A stretch of 64,000 nt of DNA, from positions 248,001 to 312,000 of the forward strand of contig NZ_JABXJG010000001.1 of NCBI RefSeq assembly GCF_013375535.1, written 5' to 3'. Position numbers and translations under genes: made by a program. This DNA is from Sphingobium sp. 15-1. Lineage in GTDB: Bacteria; Pseudomonadota; Alphaproteobacteria; Sphingomonadales; Sphingomonadaceae. The number at the start of each line of letters is the position of its first letter. The first letter of the stretch is position 1. The notes beneath the pieces were generated by a model. It ran no database searches. It was not told where the DNA came from and saw nothing but the letters and a program-made list of their open reading frames with translations. This document shows, piece after piece, positions 48,109 to 58,461 of this stretch.

Positions 48109-48182
48109 CGCAAGCTGTTGGAATATGAAGGCGCCGGCGGGCCTTACCGGCCGGGTTGATGTGAAGGGTATAGTTCAGTCGT

Positions 48183-50789
48183 ATGAGTGACAGCAAGGAA
48201 GACAAGCCGGTTCTGGGCCGCAAGCCGCTGGGGATCAAGCGCACGGTCGAGTCCGGTCAGGTGCAGCAGCAGTTCAGCCATGGCCGCAAGAATACGGTCG
48301 TGGTTGAGGTGAAGCGGCGCCGCATCCTGGGCAAGCCGGGCGAAGCCGGTCACGCTGCGCCTGAGCCGCAGGCCGATCCCACGCCCGCGCCCGCCGCCGC
48401 TCCGGCAGCGCCCGCGCCCGCGCCGCAGCAGACTCGCGCGCCGCAGCCCGCCGCCCCTGCGCGCCCGGCCCCGCCGCAGAGCCTGATGTCGCGTCAGGAA
48501 TTGCAGGCGAAGCTGCTGCGCGAGGCGGAAGAAGCCCGCATGACCGCGCTGGAAGACGCCCGCCGCCGCGAGGACGCCCAGCGCCTCGCCGCGACCGAGG
48601 AGGAAAAGCGCCGCGCCGAGGAAAATCGCGTGGCCGCCGAAGCCGCCGAGGTGGAGGCTGCGCGCCAGGTCGAGGAACAGGCCAGGGCCGCCGAGGATGC
48701 CGCCAAGGCCCCCGCCGCGCCGGAACCAGCCGCCGAGGCCGCCCCCACGGCCGAGGATGCGGCGCCCGCCGCCGAGCAGAAGCCGGCCGTGACGACCGGC
48801 GCCATGCCGCCGCCGCGCCGTTTCACGCCGGTCGCGCCGGTCAAGCGCCCCGAACCGGCCAAGCCCGATCGCGCCAAGCGCGGCGACGACAATCGCCGCC
48901 AGGCCGGCAAGCTGACCGTCACCCGCGCTTTGTCAGATGACGACAGCGCCCGCGCCCGCAGCCTTGCGGCGCTTAAGCGCGCCCGCGAAAAGGAACGCCG
49001 CGCCCATTATTCCGGTGGTAGCCAGCCCCGCGAAAAGCAGAGCCGCGACGTGGTGGTGCCGGAAAGCATCACCGTTCAGGAACTCGCCAACCGCATGGCC
49101 GAAAAGGGCGCGGACTTGGTGAAGGCCCTGTTCAAGATGGGCACCGCCGTCACGCTCAACCAGCCGATCGATCAGGATACGGCGGAGCTGCTGGTCGAGG
49201 AATTCGGCCACCGCATCCAGCGCGTGTCCGACGCCGACGTCGAAATCGGCATGGACGGCGAGGTCGACGCGCCCGAAACGCTGAAGCCTCGCGCGCCGGT
49301 CGTGACCATCATGGGCCATGTCGACCACGGCAAGACCTCGCTGCTCGACGCGTTGCGCGGGACCGATGTGGTCGCGGGCGAAAGCGGCGGCATTACCCAG
49401 CATATCGGCGCCTATCAGGTGACGACCAAGTCGGGCGACGTCATCACCTTCCTCGACACGCCGGGCCACGAGGCCTTCTCGGAAATGCGTGCGCGCGGCG
49501 CCAACGTCACCGACATCGTCATCCTGGTGGTGGCGGCCGATGACGGGCTGATGCCGCAGACCATCGAAGCCATCAACCACACCAAGGCGGCTGGCGTCCC
49601 GATGATCGTGGCGATCAACAAGTGCGACAAGCCCGAAGCCAATCCGCAGAAGGTGCGCGAGCGCCTGCTGAGCGAGGAAATCGTGGTCGAGGATATGGGC
49701 GGCGACGTCCAGGACGTGGAGGTTTCCGCGCTCAAGAAGACGGGTCTGGACGAGCTGATCGAGAAGATTCTGCTCCAGGCCGAAGTCATGGAACTGACCG
49801 CCAACCCCGATCGCCAGGCCGAAGGCAATGTGATTGAGGCGCAGCTCGACAAGGGCCGCGGCGCTGTCGCCACCGTGCTGGTCCGCAAGGGCACGCTGAA
49901 GGTGGGCGACACCTTCGTCATCGGCGCCGAAAGCGGCAAGGTTCGCGCCCTCATCAACGACAAGGGCCAGAATGTGAAGACCGCTGGTCCCTCGACCCCG
50001 GTCGAGGTTCTGGGTCTGTCGGGCGTTCCGCTGGCGGGCGATCAGCTCACCGTGGTCGAGAATGAGGCCCGCGCCCGCGAAGTCGCCGCCTACCGTCAGG
50101 AACAAGCGACCAAGAAGCGCACCACGGCCGCCCCGACCAGCTTTGAACATATGTTCTCGGCACTGAACACCACCGTCATCGAATATCCGGTGGTGGTGAA
50201 GGGCGACGTGCAGGGGTCCGTCGAAGCGATCGTGTCGTCGCTGAACCGCATCTCGACCGACGAGATCAAGGTCCGCATCCTGCATTCGGGCGTCGGCGCG
50301 ATCACCGAAAGCGACGTCACGCTGGCCGCCGCCAGCCGCGCGCCGCTGATCGGCTTCAATGTCCGTCCCAACGCCAAGGCGCGTCAGTTGGCGGAGCGCG
50401 AGAAGATCTCGCTGCGCTACTATGACGTGATCTACGACCTGCTCGAAGAGGTTCGCGGCGAAATGGCGGGCCAGCTCGCGCCGGAACGCATCGAAACCAT
50501 CGTCGGCCGCGCCGAGGTGCTTCAGGTCTTCCCGGCGGGCAAGAAGGACAAGGCGGCAGGGCTCCTCGTCCTCGACGGCATCATCCGCAAGGGTCTGTCG
50601 GCGCGCCTTACCCGCGACGACGTCATCGTGTCGCGCACCCACATCGCCTCGCTCCGCCGCTTCAAGGACGACGTTTCCGAAGTCCGCGCCGGCATGGAGT
50701 GCGGTGCGGTCCTTCAGGACACGAACGACATCAAGCCCGGCGACACGCTGGAACTGTTCGAGGTCGAGGAACGCGCCCGCACGCTCTAA
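48183..50789 (+). CDS. infB: Translation initiation factor IF-2
   Basis: The 868-residue GTPase delivers initiator tRNA to the 30S subunit. It has a long Ala/Pro/Glu/Arg-rich N-terminal region (about residues 55-300), an IF2_N domain ([27 protein letters not shown]), and the GTPase core: G1 GHVDHGKTS near 378, DTPGHEAF and NKCDKP. The C-terminal domains 2-4 are complete. The N-terminal length varies widely in the family, so 868 residues is normal. It is separated from rbfA by repeat C2. Confidence 0.97.
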   Translation: MSDSKEDKPVLGRKPLGIKRTVESGQVQQQFSHGRKNTVVVEVKRRRILGKPGEAGHAAPEPQADPTPAPAAAPAAPAPAPQQTRAPQPAAPARPAPPQSLMSRQELQAKLLREAEEARMTALEDARRREDAQRLAATEEEKRRAEENRVAAEAAEVEAARQVEEQARAAEDAAKAPAAPEPAAEAAPTAEDAAPAAEQKPAVTTGAMPPPRRFTPVAPVKRPEPAKPDRAKRGDDNRRQAGKLTVTRALSDDDSARARSLAALKRAREKERRAHYSGGSQPREKQSRDVVVPESITVQELANRMAEKGADLVKALFKMGTAVTLNQPIDQDTAELLVEEFGHRIQRVSDADVEIGMDGEVDAPETLKPRAPVVTIMGHVDHGKTSLLDALRGTDVVAGESGGITQHIGAYQVTTKSGDVITFLDTPGHEAFSEMRARGANVTDIVILVVAADDGLMPQTIEAINHTKAAGVPMIVAINKCDKPEANPQKVRERLLSEEIVVEDMGGDVQDVEVSALKKTGLDELIEKILLQAEVMELTANPDRQAEGNVIEAQLDKGRGAVATVLVRKGTLKVGDTFVIGAESGKVRALINDKGQNVKTAGPSTPVEVLGLSGVPLAGDQLTVVENEARAREVAAYRQEQATKKRTTAAPTSFEHMFSALNTTVIEYPVVVKGDVQGSVEAIVSSLNRISTDEIKVRILHSGVGAITESDVTLAAASRAPLIGFNVRPNAKARQLAEREKISLRYYDVIYDLLEEVRGEMAGQLAPERIETIVGRAEVLQVFPAGKKDKAAGLLVLDGIIRKGLSARLTRDDVIVSRTHIASLRRFKDDVSEVRAGMECGAVLQDTNDIKPGDTLELFEVEERARTL

Positions 50790-50801
50790 CACAGTCAAAG
50801 T

Positions 50802-50986
50802 CCCCCTCCCGCAAGCGGGAGGGGTTAGGGGTGGGCGCGAGCGAAGCGAGCCTCGGGCCTGGCCCCAGAAGCGATTGCCACCGCAGTCGCACCCACCCCG
50901 GTTTTGGGTAAACAGCGCCTTGCGCTGTTTAGGTCAAGCCGGGGGCTTGACCGACCCAAAACACCCTCCCGCCCGCGGGAGGGGGG
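50802..50986. repeat. Nested hairpin repeat C2 (family C, two extra hairpins)
   Basis: The outer palindromic arms CCCCTCCCGCAAGCGGGAGGGG and ACCCTCCCGCCCGCGGGAGG flank the usual family C core. An extra module sits near the right end: GTTTTGGGT pairs with ACCCAAAAC around two complete hairpins, AAACAGCGC-CTT-GCGCTGTTT and GGTCAAGC...GCTTGACC. The right arm leads straight into the rbfA ribosome-binding region. Confidence 0.88.
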
Positions 50987-50997
50987 AGATTTAGGCT

Positions 50998-51399
50998 ATG
51001 GCCCAACAATCCGAAGGCCCCTCCGTCCGCCTCCTCCGCGTGGGCGAACAGGTGCGCCATGTCCTGTCCGACATCCTCCAGCGCGGCGACGTGCATGATG
51101 ACGTCCTCGCCAATCATGTGGTGAGCGTCACCGAAGTCCGCATGTCCCCCGACCTGCGCCATGCGACCGTCTTCATCAAATCGCTGCTCGGCCAGGATGA
51201 AGAGGCGGTGCTGAAGGCGCTGCGCACGAACACCGCCTATCTCCAGCGCGAAGTCGCGACCCGCGTCCGCCTGAAATATGCTGCCAGGCTCAAATTCCTC
51301 GCGGATGAGAGCTTCGACGAAGGCAGCCATATCGACAAGCTGCTCCGCGACCCCAAGGTCGCCCCAGATCTGGAGCAGCCCGAGGGCGAGGACGAATAA
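50998..51399 (+). CDS. rbfA: Ribosome-binding factor A
   Basis: The 133-residue protein is RbfA, a KH-fold factor that binds the 30S subunit and helps process 16S rRNA. The segments [34 protein letters not shown] and [19 protein letters not shown] are the family pattern. Its purine-rich ribosome-binding tract (GGGAGG, GGGGAG) is the right arm of repeat C2. It follows infB in the conserved cluster; the next conserved gene, truB, is 2 kb away behind two unrelated genes. Confidence 0.94.
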   Translation: MAQQSEGPSVRLLRVGEQVRHVLSDILQRGDVHDDVLANHVVSVTEVRMSPDLRHATVFIKSLLGQDEEAVLKALRTNTAYLQREVATRVRLKYAARLKFLADESFDEGSHIDKLLRDPKVAPDLEQPEGEDE

Positions 51400-51500
51400 G
51401 CGCGCCGCTTCCCTAATCTGGCAAGCGGTGCAAGCTAATGTAGGAATCTAAGGCGCGTGGAGATTTGGCCTGAGATGGCCACTCTCAGCCATTAAGCGCG

Positions 51501-51614
51501 CGGTGCTCCTGCGAAGGCAGGAGCCCAGTCCCGCCCTATAATGGATCATCGCACCGTCTGAACTGGACTCTCGCGAGCCACTCGTCTCGTTCGAGTGCCT
51601 TCGCAGGAGCACGG
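51501..51614. repeat. Hairpin repeat A9 (family A, type I insert in right arm)
   Basis: The left arm CGGTGCTCCTGCGAAGGCAG... is uninterrupted. The right arm carries the insert in reverse (about 51567-51597), in which CACTCG and CGAGTG pair perfectly. It lies in the 428 bp gap between rbfA and the hydrolase gene. Nothing else is recognised in that gap. Confidence 0.85.
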
Positions 51615-51827
51615 CGTGGCCTAGGGAGAGGGCCGCACTCAGACTATCCGCTCTCCGCCCAATTTTCCGTCTCGAAGCCAAACTCCCATACATCATCCCA
51701 TATTTATAACCTTAATTCGCACCGCCTCTCGGATCATGGAAGCATCTTCACCCTTCTATCCCATCGACGCGACGGCGCAGCCCGGCTAACAGCGTCTCTC
51801 CCGCAGGCAAGGCAAGGGGCAGGGCTG

Positions 51828-52724
51828 ATGAAAAGAACCGGCATAGTCGCAACCGCGCTTTTGGCCCTGGCCACGCCCGCCGCCGCCAAGGAAGCGCCGG
51901 TCCACCCCGCCGTCACCACCGATCCGGCTCCCGACGCCGCCTATCCCGCCGGCATGAGCGCCTTCACCATCCCCTCGGAAGACGGCGCGCTCAACGCGGT
52001 CCTCTACACCGCCGCCGGTTCGGGCCTTCACCCGACTTTGCTCCTCCTCCACGGCTTCCCCGGCAATGAGCAGAATCTCGATCTCGCCCAGGCCGCCCGC
52101 CGCGCCGGATGGAATGTCCTGACCCTCCACTATCGCGGCTCCTGGGGCAGCCCCGGCAGCTTCTCCTTCACCCACGCCTCGGAAGATGCGTGGAACGCGT
52201 TGCAATATCTTCAGCAATCCGCCGCCGTCGCCAAATATCGCATCGACACCAGCGCCATCGTGGTCGTGGGCCACAGCATGGGCGGCTTCATGGCCGCCGA
52301 TGTCGCCGCCGCCGAACCCCGTGTCGCTGGCCTGTTCCTGATCGACCCGTGGGACCCGGCCGAAACCGTCGCCGCCCTCTCGACCCCGCAGGGCGAGGCC
52401 GCCTGGAAAGCCGAAGTCGCCAGCGACCTGCCACCCCTGCAAGGCGCCAGCTATGACAGCCTGACTGCCGAAATCCGGGGCAAGACCGAGAAATTCGACC
52501 TTGGCCGTCAATTGGTCGGCTATGGCCGCCGCCCGCTCACCATCATCGGGGCGGAGCGCGGCATCGGCGCCATGGCGCGCAAGGTCACTGCCGACGCGCA
52601 GTCCGCCAATCCGGACACGCGGCTGATGGTCTGGCCGACCGACCACAGCTTCTCCGACAAGCGCATCGCCCTGGCCGACGCGCTGGTCCGCTTCCTCAAG
52701 CAGATCGCGCCTCTGGCGCGTTGA
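51828..52724 (+). CDS. Exported alpha/beta hydrolase
   Basis: The 298-residue protein starts with a signal peptide ([22 protein letters not shown]). The alpha/beta-hydrolase fold shows an oxyanion [12 protein letters not shown] motif, the nucleophile Ser in [13 protein letters not shown] (near residue 150), an acidic residue in LIDPWDP, and a late His in WPTDHSFSD. The natural substrate is unknown; peptidase- or esterase-type activity in the periplasm is plausible. Its stop is 11 bp before tdk. It interrupts the rbfA-truB order. Confidence 0.8.
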   Translation: MKRTGIVATALLALATPAAAKEAPVHPAVTTDPAPDAAYPAGMSAFTIPSEDGALNAVLYTAAGSGLHPTLLLLHGFPGNEQNLDLAQAARRAGWNVLTLHYRGSWGSPGSFSFTHASEDAWNALQYLQQSAAVAKYRIDTSAIVVVGHSMGGFMAADVAAAEPRVAGLFLIDPWDPAETVAALSTPQGEAAWKAEVASDLPPLQGASYDSLTAEIRGKTEKFDLGRQLVGYGRRPLTIIGAERGIGAMARKVTADAQSANPDTRLMVWPTDHSFSDKRIALADALVRFLKQIAPLAR

Positions 52725-52735
52725 AAGCCACGCCG

Positions 52736-53317
52736 ATGGCCAAGCTCTATTTCTATTATAGCTCGATGAATGCGGGCAAATCGACGACCCTGCTGCAATC
52801 CAGCTTCAACTATCGCGAGCGCGGCATGCAAACCATGCTCTGGACCGCCGCGATCGATGACCGCTACGGCCAGGGCCGGATCGTCTCGCGCATCGGGCTG
52901 GAGGCCCAGGCGCATCTGTTCGGCGCCGATACCGATCTGTTCGCCGCCATTGCCGTCCAGCACGGGCTGACGGCCCTGTCCTGCGTGCTGATCGATGAAG
53001 CGCAATTTTTGAGCGAAGATCAGGTGTGGCAGCTTGCGGCGGTGTGCGACCGGCTCAGCATTCCGGTGCTCTGCTATGGCATCCGCACGGATTTCCAGGG
53101 GCAATTATTCGGCGGCAGCGCGGCGTTGCTCGGCCTGGCCGACACGCTGACCGAGATCAAGACGATCTGCGATTGCGGGCGCAAGGCGATCATGAACCTG
53201 CGCGTCGATGCGCAGGGGCGCCCGATCCGCGAAGGCGAGCAGACCGAAATCGGCGGCAATGACCGTTATGTCGCGCTCTGCCGCCGCCATTTCGTGGAAC
53301 GGCGCTCCGGCCATTGA
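52736..53317 (+). CDS. tdk: Thymidine kinase
   Basis: The 193-residue protein is a type II thymidine kinase for thymidine salvage. The P-loop is in [16 protein letters not shown], the acidic IDEAQFLS motif near residue 88 includes the catalytic Glu, and a zinc-binding CDCG pair lies near residue 145, with a further Cys in ALCRRHF. Its length equals E. coli Tdk (about 205). It lies 11 bp after the hydrolase gene and 70 bp before truB, within the translation cluster. Confidence 0.95.
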   Translation: MAKLYFYYSSMNAGKSTTLLQSSFNYRERGMQTMLWTAAIDDRYGQGRIVSRIGLEAQAHLFGADTDLFAAIAVQHGLTALSCVLIDEAQFLSEDQVWQLAAVCDRLSIPVLCYGIRTDFQGQLFGGSAALLGLADTLTEIKTICDCGRKAIMNLRVDAQGRPIREGEQTEIGGNDRYVALCRRHFVERRSGH

Positions 53318-53387
53318 CCCGTTGTCAGATGCCGTGCGGCCCAACAAGGGCTGACAACAGGCCATCGGACGGCTAGAGCGCGCCGCC

Positions 53388-54317
53388 ATGCACGGCTGGA
53401 TCATCCTCGACAAACCCCATGGCCTTGGTTCCACCCAGGCGGTGAGCGCGGTGAAGCGCGCGCTGCGCCAGAGTGGCGCGGGCAAGTGGAAGGTCGGCCA
53501 TGGCGGCACGCTCGATCCCCTGGCGACCGGCGTGCTGCCGGTGGCGATCGGGGAAGCGACCAAGCTTGCCGGACGGATGCTGGACAGCGACAAGATCTAC
53601 GATTTCACCATAGGCTTCGGCGTCCAGACCGATACGCTGGACCTGGAAGGCAAGGAAATCGCCACCAGCGACCATCGCCCGACGCTGTCGGATGTGGAGG
53701 CGATATTGCCCCGCTTCACAGGCCCGATCGAGCAGGCTCCCCCGGCTTATTCCGCCATCCTGATCGACGGTCAACGCGCCTACGACCTCGCCCGCAAGGG
53801 GGAGGAGGTCGAGATGAAGAGGCGGAGCGTGACGATCCATGACCTCACCCTATCCTCGCCCCAGGGGCTAGCGAAGCCTGGAGAGGAGGATGGCAGAGCA
53901 GAGATCAACGAAATCACCCTCCGCGCCCATGTTTCCAAGGGCACCTATATCCGCTCCCTCGCCCGCGACATCGCGCTCGCGCTGGGCACGGTCGGCCATG
54001 TCACCATGCTCCGCCGCGTCAAGGCCGGTCCTTTCACCCTGGAATCCGCGATTTCGCTGGACAAATTGGACGAAGCTGCTAGGGGCGGCGGCTTCGGTGG
54101 TCTTATGCTGCCGTTGACCGCAGGGCTGGACGACATCCCGGCTCTTGCAGTCTCTCCCGATGAAGCGCTGGCTCTCCGACAGGGGAAGGTGCTGGTCGGG
54201 AAACCGCATACCGGTCTCATGCTGGCGATGGAGGGTGATGTGCCCGTCGCGCTGGTGGAGTCCAGTGGCCCAGAAACCCTTAGGGAAATCCGGGTGGTGC
54301 GCGGCTTCAATCTCTAG
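53388..54317 (+). CDS. truB: tRNA pseudouridine(55) synthase
   Basis: The 309-residue enzyme makes pseudouridine 55 in the T loop of tRNAs. The catalytic Asp lies in [16 protein letters not shown] near residue 40. Other signatures are the opening [17 protein letters not shown] and the [17 protein letters not shown] segment. The length is typical (about 300-315). It is followed by rpsO after 19 bp, the standard truB-rpsO-pnp order. Confidence 0.96.
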   Translation: MHGWIILDKPHGLGSTQAVSAVKRALRQSGAGKWKVGHGGTLDPLATGVLPVAIGEATKLAGRMLDSDKIYDFTIGFGVQTDTLDLEGKEIATSDHRPTLSDVEAILPRFTGPIEQAPPAYSAILIDGQRAYDLARKGEEVEMKRRSVTIHDLTLSSPQGLAKPGEEDGRAEINEITLRAHVSKGTYIRSLARDIALALGTVGHVTMLRRVKAGPFTLESAISLDKLDEAARGGGFGGLMLPLTAGLDDIPALAVSPDEALALRQGKVLVGKPHTGLMLAMEGDVPVALVESSGPETLREIRVVRGFNL

Positions 54318-54336
54318 ATGTTATGAAAGGAAGCCG

Positions 54337-54606
54337 ATGTCGATTACTGCTGAGCGCAAGGAAGCGCTGATCAAGGAACATGCCCGCGCCGAAGGCGACA
54401 CCGGTTCGCCGGAAGTCCAGGTTGCGATCCTTTCGGAGCGCATTTCGAACCTGACCGAGCATTTCAAGGGTCACCACAAGGATAACCACAGCCGTCGCGG
54501 CCTGCTGATGCTGGTCAACAAGCGCCGTTCGCTGCTGGACTATCTGAAGAAGAAGGATGGGGCGCGGTACACCGACCTCATCGCCAAGCTGGGCCTGCGT
54601 AAGTAA
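54337..54606 (+). CDS. rpsO: 30S ribosomal protein S15
   Basis: The 89-residue protein is S15, a primary binder of the 16S rRNA central domain. The sequence [36 protein letters not shown] and [16 protein letters not shown] is almost invariant in bacteria, and the length is exact. GAAAGGAAG lies before the ATG. A strong terminator hairpin follows. Confidence 0.98.
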   Translation: MSITAERKEALIKEHARAEGDTGSPEVQVAILSERISNLTEHFKGHHKDNHSRRGLLMLVNKRRSLLDYLKKKDGARYTDLIAKLGLRK

Positions 54607-54622
54607 GTCTGCTAAAGAAGGG

Positions 54623-54646
54623 ACGGCCCCCCAGCGGGGCCGTTTC
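54623..54646 (+). terminator. Terminator-like hairpin after rpsO
   Basis: ACGGCCCC pairs with GGGGCCGT across CCAGC, followed by TTTCC. The T tract is short, so partial readthrough into pnp is likely, as usual for this pair. Confidence 0.7.
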
Positions 54647-54668
54647 CGATTCTGGGGTTTGGAGCTGC

Positions 54669-54757
54669 CGTGCTCCTGCGTAGGCAGGAGCCCAGTTCCA
54701 AGGTCCGAACTGGGTTCCTGCGTTGGCTATCGCCGCCCTTCGGGTCGCAGGAACACG
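54669..54757. repeat. Hairpin repeat A10 (family A, type II insert in right arm)
   Basis: The left arm CCGTGCTCCTGCGTAGGCAG is intact. The right arm (GGGTTCCTGCG ... CGCAGGAACACG) is split by about 22 bp, TTGGCTATCGCCGCCCTTCG plus GGT, containing a CCC-TTC-GGG hairpin. The insert resembles the one in repeat B2. It lies between rpsO and pnp. Confidence 0.82.
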
Positions 54758-54894
54758 ATGCTGGGGAGGTTGTGCAATCCGGCGCAATCCCTCGAAACCG
54801 GAGCCACACGATGCTCCGAAACCGCCGCGTGCCGGATAGCGCGCAACACAGGCCCCGCCCGGCAATAGGGCCAGGCGGGCGAAGGAAAAAACCA

Positions 54895-57246
54895 ATGTTC
54901 GATGTAAAGAAGGTATCAATCGAGCTGGGCGGCAAGACCCTCACGCTCGAAACCGGCCGTATTGCGCGTCAGGCCGACGCCGCCGTGCTGGCGACCTATG
55001 GCGAGACGGTGGTGCTGTGCGCCGTGACCGCCGCCAAGTCGGTGAAGGAAGGACAGGATTTCTTCCCGCTGACCGTCCACTATCAGGAAAAATATTCGGC
55101 CGCCGGTCGCATTCCGGGCGGCTTCTTCAAGCGTGAGCGTGGCGCGACGGAAAAGGAAACGCTGGTTTCCCGCCTGATCGACCGTCCGGTCCGCCCGCTG
55201 TTCCCCGAAGGTTTCTACAACGAAATCAACGTCATCGCTCAGGTTCTGAGCTTCGATGGCGAAAGCGAGCCGGACATCGTCGCGATGATCGCCGCTTCGG
55301 CCGCGCTGACCCTGTCGGGCGTTCCCTTCCTTGGCCCGATCGGCGCTGCCCGCGTCGGCTACAAGGATGGCGAATATCAGCTCAATCCGTCGCTGGACGA
55401 AGTGAAGACCGGCGAACTCGACCTGGTCGTCGCCGCCACCGGCAATGCCGTGATGATGGTCGAATCCGAAGCCAAGGAACTGTCGGAAGACGTCATGCTC
55501 GGCGCCGTCCTGTTCGCCCACGAAGCCAGCAAGAAGATCGTCAACGCGATCATCGACCTCGCTGAAAAGGCCGCGAAGGACCCGTGGGACGTCGCCAAGG
55601 GCGATGATCTGGATGACCTCAAGAAGAAGCTCAAGAAGCTGATCGGCAAGGACATCACCGCCGCCTACAAGCTGACCGACAAGTCGGCCCGCTCCAACGC
55701 GCTCAACGAAGCCCGCGCCAAGGCGAAGGCCCAGTTCGCGGCCGACGGCCTCGATGCCCAGACCGTCATGGCCGGCATCAAGCTCACCAAGAAGCTGGAA
55801 GCCGAAATCGTCCGCGGCGCCATCCTGAAGGACGGCAAGCGCATCGACGGCCGCACCACGACGCAGATCCGCCCGATCGAGGCGATGGTCGGCTTCCTGC
55901 CGCGTACCCATGGTTCGGCCCTGTTCACCCGTGGCGAGACGCAGTCGATCTGCACCACCACGCTGGGCACCAAGGACGCCGAGCAGATGATCGACGGCCT
56001 GACCGGCGTTCATTATGAAAGCTTCATGCTGCACTATAACTTCCCGCCCTATTCGGTCGGTGAAGTCGGTCGCTTCGGCGCGCCGGGCCGTCGCGAAGTC
56101 GGCCATGGCAAGCTGGCATGGCGCGCGCTGCACCCGGTCCTGCCGACCAAGGACGAGTTCCCCTACACCATCCGCGTTCTGTCCGACATCACCGAGTCCA
56201 ACGGCTCGTCCTCGATGGCGACGGTCTGCGGCGGTTCGCTCTCGATGATGGACGCGGGCGTTCCGCTGAAGCGTCCGGTGTCGGGCATCGCCATGGGCCT
56301 GATCCTGGAAGGCTCCAAATTCGCTGTCCTCAGCGACATTCTGGGCGACGAGGATCATCTGGGCGACATGGACTTCAAGGTGGCCGGTACCGAAGCGGGC
56401 ATCACCACCATGCAGATGGACATCAAGGTTGCCGGCATCACGCAGGAAATCTTCGAAGTCGCGCTGCGTCAGGCCAAGGAAGGCCGCGCCCATATCCTGG
56501 GTGAGATGAGCAAGGCGCTGTCCTCGACCCGCACCGAATTGTCGGCGCACGCCCCGCGCATCGAGACGATCCAGATCGACAAGTCGAAGATCCGCGACGT
56601 CATCGGCACCGGCGGCAAGGTCATCCGTGAGATCGTCGCGGAAACCGGCGCCAAGGTCGATATCGACGACGAGGGCATCATCAAGATCAGCTCGTCCGAC
56701 ATCGCCCAGATCGAAGCCGCCAAGAAGTGGATTCTCGGCATCGTCGAGGAAGCGGAAGTCGGCAAGATCTACACCGGCAAGGTCGTCAACATCGTCGACT
56801 TCGGTGCGTTCGTGAATTTCATGGGCGGCAAGGACGGCCTCGTCCACGTCTCCGAAATGAAGAATGAGCGCGTCGAAAAGCCGACCGATGTCGTCTCCGA
56901 AGGCCAGGAAGTGAAGGTCAAGGTCCTCGAGATCGACCCGCGCGGCAAGGTTCGCCTGTCGATGCGCGTCGTCGATCAGGAAACCGGCGAGGAGCTGGAG
57001 GACACCCGTCCGCCGCGCGAACCCCGCGAACCCCGTGGTGATCGCGGCGAAGGTCGTGGGGATCGGGGCGATCGCGGCCGTGGCCCGCGCCGTGACGGCG
57101 GCGATCGTGGCGGACGCGGTGGCGACAGGGGCGGCGATCGCGGCCCGCGCCGTGACCGTGGCCCGCGCAGCGAAGGCCGTGGTAATGGGGGCGGGGACGA
57201 TGATGGCGGCAACGCCGGCCTGCCCGACTTCCTGACCCAGGACTGA
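54895..57246 (+). CDS. pnp: Polynucleotide phosphorylase with long RG-rich tail
   Basis: The 783-residue PNPase degrades RNA 3' to 5' using phosphate. It has two RNase PH domains (the second, catalytic one includes [21 protein letters not shown]), a KH domain ([15 protein letters not shown]) and an S1 domain ([18 protein letters not shown]). The E. coli enzyme ends shortly after S1 (711 residues); here about 80 residues follow, dominated by RGD, RGG, GDRG and RR units, ending in an acidic LPDFLTQD. A tail like this could bind RNA or a degradosome partner. A strong terminator follows. Confidence 0.96.
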   Translation: MFDVKKVSIELGGKTLTLETGRIARQADAAVLATYGETVVLCAVTAAKSVKEGQDFFPLTVHYQEKYSAAGRIPGGFFKRERGATEKETLVSRLIDRPVRPLFPEGFYNEINVIAQVLSFDGESEPDIVAMIAASAALTLSGVPFLGPIGAARVGYKDGEYQLNPSLDEVKTGELDLVVAATGNAVMMVESEAKELSEDVMLGAVLFAHEASKKIVNAIIDLAEKAAKDPWDVAKGDDLDDLKKKLKKLIGKDITAAYKLTDKSARSNALNEARAKAKAQFAADGLDAQTVMAGIKLTKKLEAEIVRGAILKDGKRIDGRTTTQIRPIEAMVGFLPRTHGSALFTRGETQSICTTTLGTKDAEQMIDGLTGVHYESFMLHYNFPPYSVGEVGRFGAPGRREVGHGKLAWRALHPVLPTKDEFPYTIRVLSDITESNGSSSMATVCGGSLSMMDAGVPLKRPVSGIAMGLILEGSKFAVLSDILGDEDHLGDMDFKVAGTEAGITTMQMDIKVAGITQEIFEVALRQAKEGRAHILGEMSKALSSTRTELSAHAPRIETIQIDKSKIRDVIGTGGKVIREIVAETGAKVDIDDEGIIKISSSDIAQIEAAKKWILGIVEEAEVGKIYTGKVVNIVDFGAFVNFMGGKDGLVHVSEMKNERVEKPTDVVSEGQEVKVKVLEIDPRGKVRLSMRVVDQETGEELEDTRPPREPREPRGDRGEGRGDRGDRGRGPRRDGGDRGGRGGDRGGDRGPRRDRGPRSEGRGNGGGDDDGGNAGLPDFLTQD

Positions 57247-57273
57247 TCGCGGCCGCATAGGTCGGAAGGAAAA

Positions 57274-57305
57274 GGGGCGTCCGGATCATCCGGGCGCCCT
57301 TTTTC
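57274..57305 (+). terminator. Rho-independent terminator of pnp
   Basis: GGGGCG-t-CCGG pairs with CCGG-g-CGCCC across ATCAT, followed by TTTTTC. It lies about 28 bp after the pnp stop. Confidence 0.88.
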
Positions 57306-57387
57306 GATGAGTCGACCCTTTTCCTGATTTCCATCAATTGGCAGCGGTGGAAGTTATGATATTGTAACAAAGGGTTCGGGGGGACAG

Positions 57388-58401
57388 ATGCAGCGCAGGA
57401 ACGAAAGATTCGTGGAGCGCCTGCCGCTTGTCCTGCGACGGCCCTGGCAAGCCTATGTCCTGACCACGGCCTTCTGCCTGACTGCGCTCGCGATCCGCAG
57501 CGCGGCGGAAATCGCCATGCCAGTCGGCTATCCCTTCGTTTCCTTCTTCCCCGCCGTCATCCTGTCGTCCTTCCTGTTCGGCGTGCGGCCGGGCATCTAT
57601 GCGGGCGTGCTTTGCGGCCTGCTGTCCTGGTATTTCTTCATTCCGCCGCGCATGGACTTCTCCTTCCATCCCAGCGTGATCGTCGCGCTATGCTTCTACG
57701 GCGCCGTCGTCGCGGTCGACATCGCCCTGATCCATCTGATGCAGAAGGCGAATTTCAACCTGGCGGTGGAGCGCGAACGCAGCCGCGTCCTGGCGGAAAA
57801 CCGCGAATTGCTGTTCCACGAACTCCAGCATCGCGTATCCAACAATCTCCAGGTGGTGGCCGCCATGCTCTCGCTCCAGCGGCGCCATGTCGATCATGAT
57901 CTGGCTCGCCGCGCGCTGGACGACGCCTCGGCCCGGCTGGCGCTGGTCGGCCGCATCAGCCGCGCCCTCTACAACCCATCGGGCGAGGGCCAGAATATCC
58001 GCGCCTTCCTGATGACATTGACCGCCGATGTGGTGGAGGCGAGCGGCCGCGATGACATCGCCCTGCACATCGACGCGCCGGAAGACCTGATTCTCGAACC
58101 CGACATCGCCGTGCCGCTGGCCCTGATCGTCACGGAAGCGGTCAACAACGCGATCGAACATGGCCTGCCGCACCGCCCCGGCAGCATCCATATCGGCCTG
58201 AACGTCGCGGACGGCGCGATCACCCTGGACGTCACCGACGATGGCAAGGGACTCGCGGCCGATTTCGACCCCGGCTTCAACCAGAGCCTGGGCCTTCGGA
58301 TTTCCAACGCGCTGGCGGAGCAGTTGAACGGGCGCTTCTCGCTCCGTTCCTCGGCGCGGGGCGGCGCGACGGCCCGGCTGGACCTGCCCGGCCGCGCATA
58401 G
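57388..58401 (+). CDS. DUF4118-type sensor histidine kinase (HisKA_2 family)
   Basis: The 337-residue protein has three to four N-terminal membrane helices of the DUF4118/KdpD type (about residues 22-120, including FFIPPRMDFSF), then a HisKA_2 dimerisation domain with the phospho-accepting His in LLFHELQHRVSNNLQVV (near 146), and an HATPase_c domain (EAVNNAIEHG, DDGKGL and GLRISNALAEQL). HisKA_2 kinases of alphaproteobacteria often act in the general stress response or light sensing. No response regulator is adjacent, so it is an orphan. The input signal is unknown. Confidence 0.88.
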   Translation: MQRRNERFVERLPLVLRRPWQAYVLTTAFCLTALAIRSAAEIAMPVGYPFVSFFPAVILSSFLFGVRPGIYAGVLCGLLSWYFFIPPRMDFSFHPSVIVALCFYGAVVAVDIALIHLMQKANFNLAVERERSRVLAENRELLFHELQHRVSNNLQVVAAMLSLQRRHVDHDLARRALDDASARLALVGRISRALYNPSGEGQNIRAFLMTLTADVVEASGRDDIALHIDAPEDLILEPDIAVPLALIVTEAVNNAIEHGLPHRPGSIHIGLNVADGAITLDVTDDGKGLAADFDPGFNQSLGLRISNALAEQLNGRFSLRSSARGGATARLDLPGRA

Positions 58402-58461
58402 TGACCCCCTCCCACCATTCTGCCGCTTGGCGAGGCGCATTCGCTCGGCTATGACCCGGCC

